Below the pieces are notes generated by a model. It had not been told where the DNA came from. It saw only the letters and a list, made by a program, of their open reading frames with translations, and searched no databases. The translations under genes and the position numbers were made by a program. Positions 7,097-7,740 of a DNA stretch of 7,740 bases are shown here, piece by piece. Every line of letters begins with the position of its first letter. Position 1 is the stretch's first letter. Source of the DNA: UBA7396 sp036172015 (GTDB lineage Bacteria; Patescibacteriota; Gracilibacteria; BD1-5; UBA6164); contig JAVHSE010000073.1 of NCBI GenBank assembly GCA_036172015.1, positions 1 through 7,740 of the forward strand. The letters are read 5' to 3'.

Positions 7097-7740
7097 TTAC
7101 TCTTCTATACTTTTAATAATTTCCTTAAATCTAAAATACTCAGTAATTCTGAGACCACTAAATTTTCATATGAGAAAATTAATTGGAATAAGGATTAATA
7201 TAATTTCTGGATAAGCGAGCATAATTATTTTCACCATATTTATATTGAGAAGAAAAAAAGAAAAGATTGATATAAATAAAGTATATATAAAGGCTTCTTT
7301 GTATTCAGATATATCTTTTGAAATAAGAATATTTATCATTTTTTCACTCATAATGATAAATATAATAAAATATAACACATCTGATAAATTTAAAACAATA
7401 AGATGTAAATCATATCAAATATTTATAAAAAGTATGAAAAATACTATATTGATATTCAATAAAAAAGCCATTTTAGGTGCATAGAGCAAATTATATCTAT
7501 TGACCACTATGGATAGTAATAAATTTAAACATAGATAAAAAAATACTAATATCATTCCGATAACAAATCCGATTTTAAAAAATAAAAGAGTTATAAATAA
7601 AGGAATTACGAGTCATATTGGAGATAATCAAACAAAGTGTTTAAAAAATATAATTATAGTTAAAATGATGGGAATAATAAGAAAAAAATATATATTTGTC
7701 GTTGTATATCCTAAATTAGATAAATTATTAATAAATTTTG
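7097..7740 (-). CDS. Multi-TM protein resembling the 7TM_transglut family, C-terminal part
   Basis: The 213 C-terminal residues of an integral membrane protein whose N-terminus lies beyond the window's right edge. Several hydrophobic helices are visible (about residues 16-32, 40-53, 57-78, 91-108, 112-130, 150-165, 170-190). The final stretch YPEIILILIPINF followed by GKFSGLRITEYFRF (191-204) resembles the conserved end of the domain described as seven TM helices usually fused to an inactive transglutaminase, where a YPE, a G-x-x-x-GLR and an EYxRF motif close the last helix. If that is right, an extracytoplasmic transglutaminase-like region would lie upstream. Four UGA codons encode Gly (37, 42, 108, 191). 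The family call rests on remembered motifs, so it is moderate; the reading frame itself is secure. Confidence 0.6.

Noticed and set aside
7245..7484. Plus-strand open frame of 79 codons
   Set aside because: Antisense to the membrane protein gene, whose frame is continuous and has recognisable motifs.
1..7740. Genes look like pseudogenes, broken by dozens of in-frame TGA codons
   Set aside because: Every break is TGA, never TAA/TAG, and falls on conserved glycines; frames are otherwise unbroken. This is recoding, not decay.
1..7740. Mycoplasma-type code (UGA = Trp)
   Set aside because: UGA sits at Walker A and NPCPCG glycines, and real Trp positions such as EPWHWR use TGG.
1..7740. CRISPR array, tRNA, rRNA, insertion sequence or phage genes
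   Set aside because: No regularly spaced repeats, cloverleaf, rRNA-like GC-rich stretch, transposase or terminal inverted repeats were seen on either strand.

Overview
This window reads coherently only if UGA is translated as glycine (NCBI translation table 25). Under the standard code almost every gene breaks into fragments. With UGA = Gly, ten continuous coding regions fill the window, all ending in TAA or TAG, and about 75 in-frame UGA codons fall where their families have glycine, including Walker A glycines. With the strong AT bias, this points to an uncultivated Patescibacteria/CPR bacterium of the Gracilibacteria/Absconditabacteria (BD1-5/SR1) group. CGA is read as arginine at a conserved position in the ComM homologue, which argues against lineages reported to have moved CGA/CGG to Trp.

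Layout. 1-558 (+) is the 3' part of a FieF/YiiP-like cation diffusion facilitator. After a clear promoter, 619-1989 (+) encodes a U32-family peptidase-like protein. A bidirectional terminator at 1987-2009 separates it from a convergent two-gene minus-strand unit: 2514-3113 (unrecognised protein with a faint CheD-like Cys/His pattern), then 2014-2478 (rubredoxin fused to a superoxide-reductase-like domain that lacks one iron ligand). Divergent from that unit is a small predicted secreted protein (3242-3712, +). Next come three minus-strand genes, each with its own signals: a STAS-domain protein (6242-6592) followed by a terminator, a VanY-type D,D-carboxypeptidase lipoprotein (5347-6159), and a ComM/YifB Mg-chelatase-like AAA+ ATPase (3756-5288). 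tsaE (6693-7091, +) diverges from the STAS gene and converges with a partial multi-TM protein (7097-7740, -) resembling the 7TM_transglut family.

Together the genes look like a core-genome neighbourhood: metal homeostasis, oxygen defence, cell-wall trimming, tRNA t6A modification and DNA-uptake/helicase functions. I see no mobile element, CRISPR array, tRNA or rRNA. No gene has a recognisable Shine-Dalgarno sequence, whereas several have good -35/-10 promoters. The longest gene-free stretches are 3114-3241 and 6593-6692, both divergent promoter regions.

The most unusual points are the recoding itself, the rubredoxin-SOR fusion with altered active-site residues (Lys to Glu, His to Asp), and the unrecognised partner gene transcribed ahead of it.
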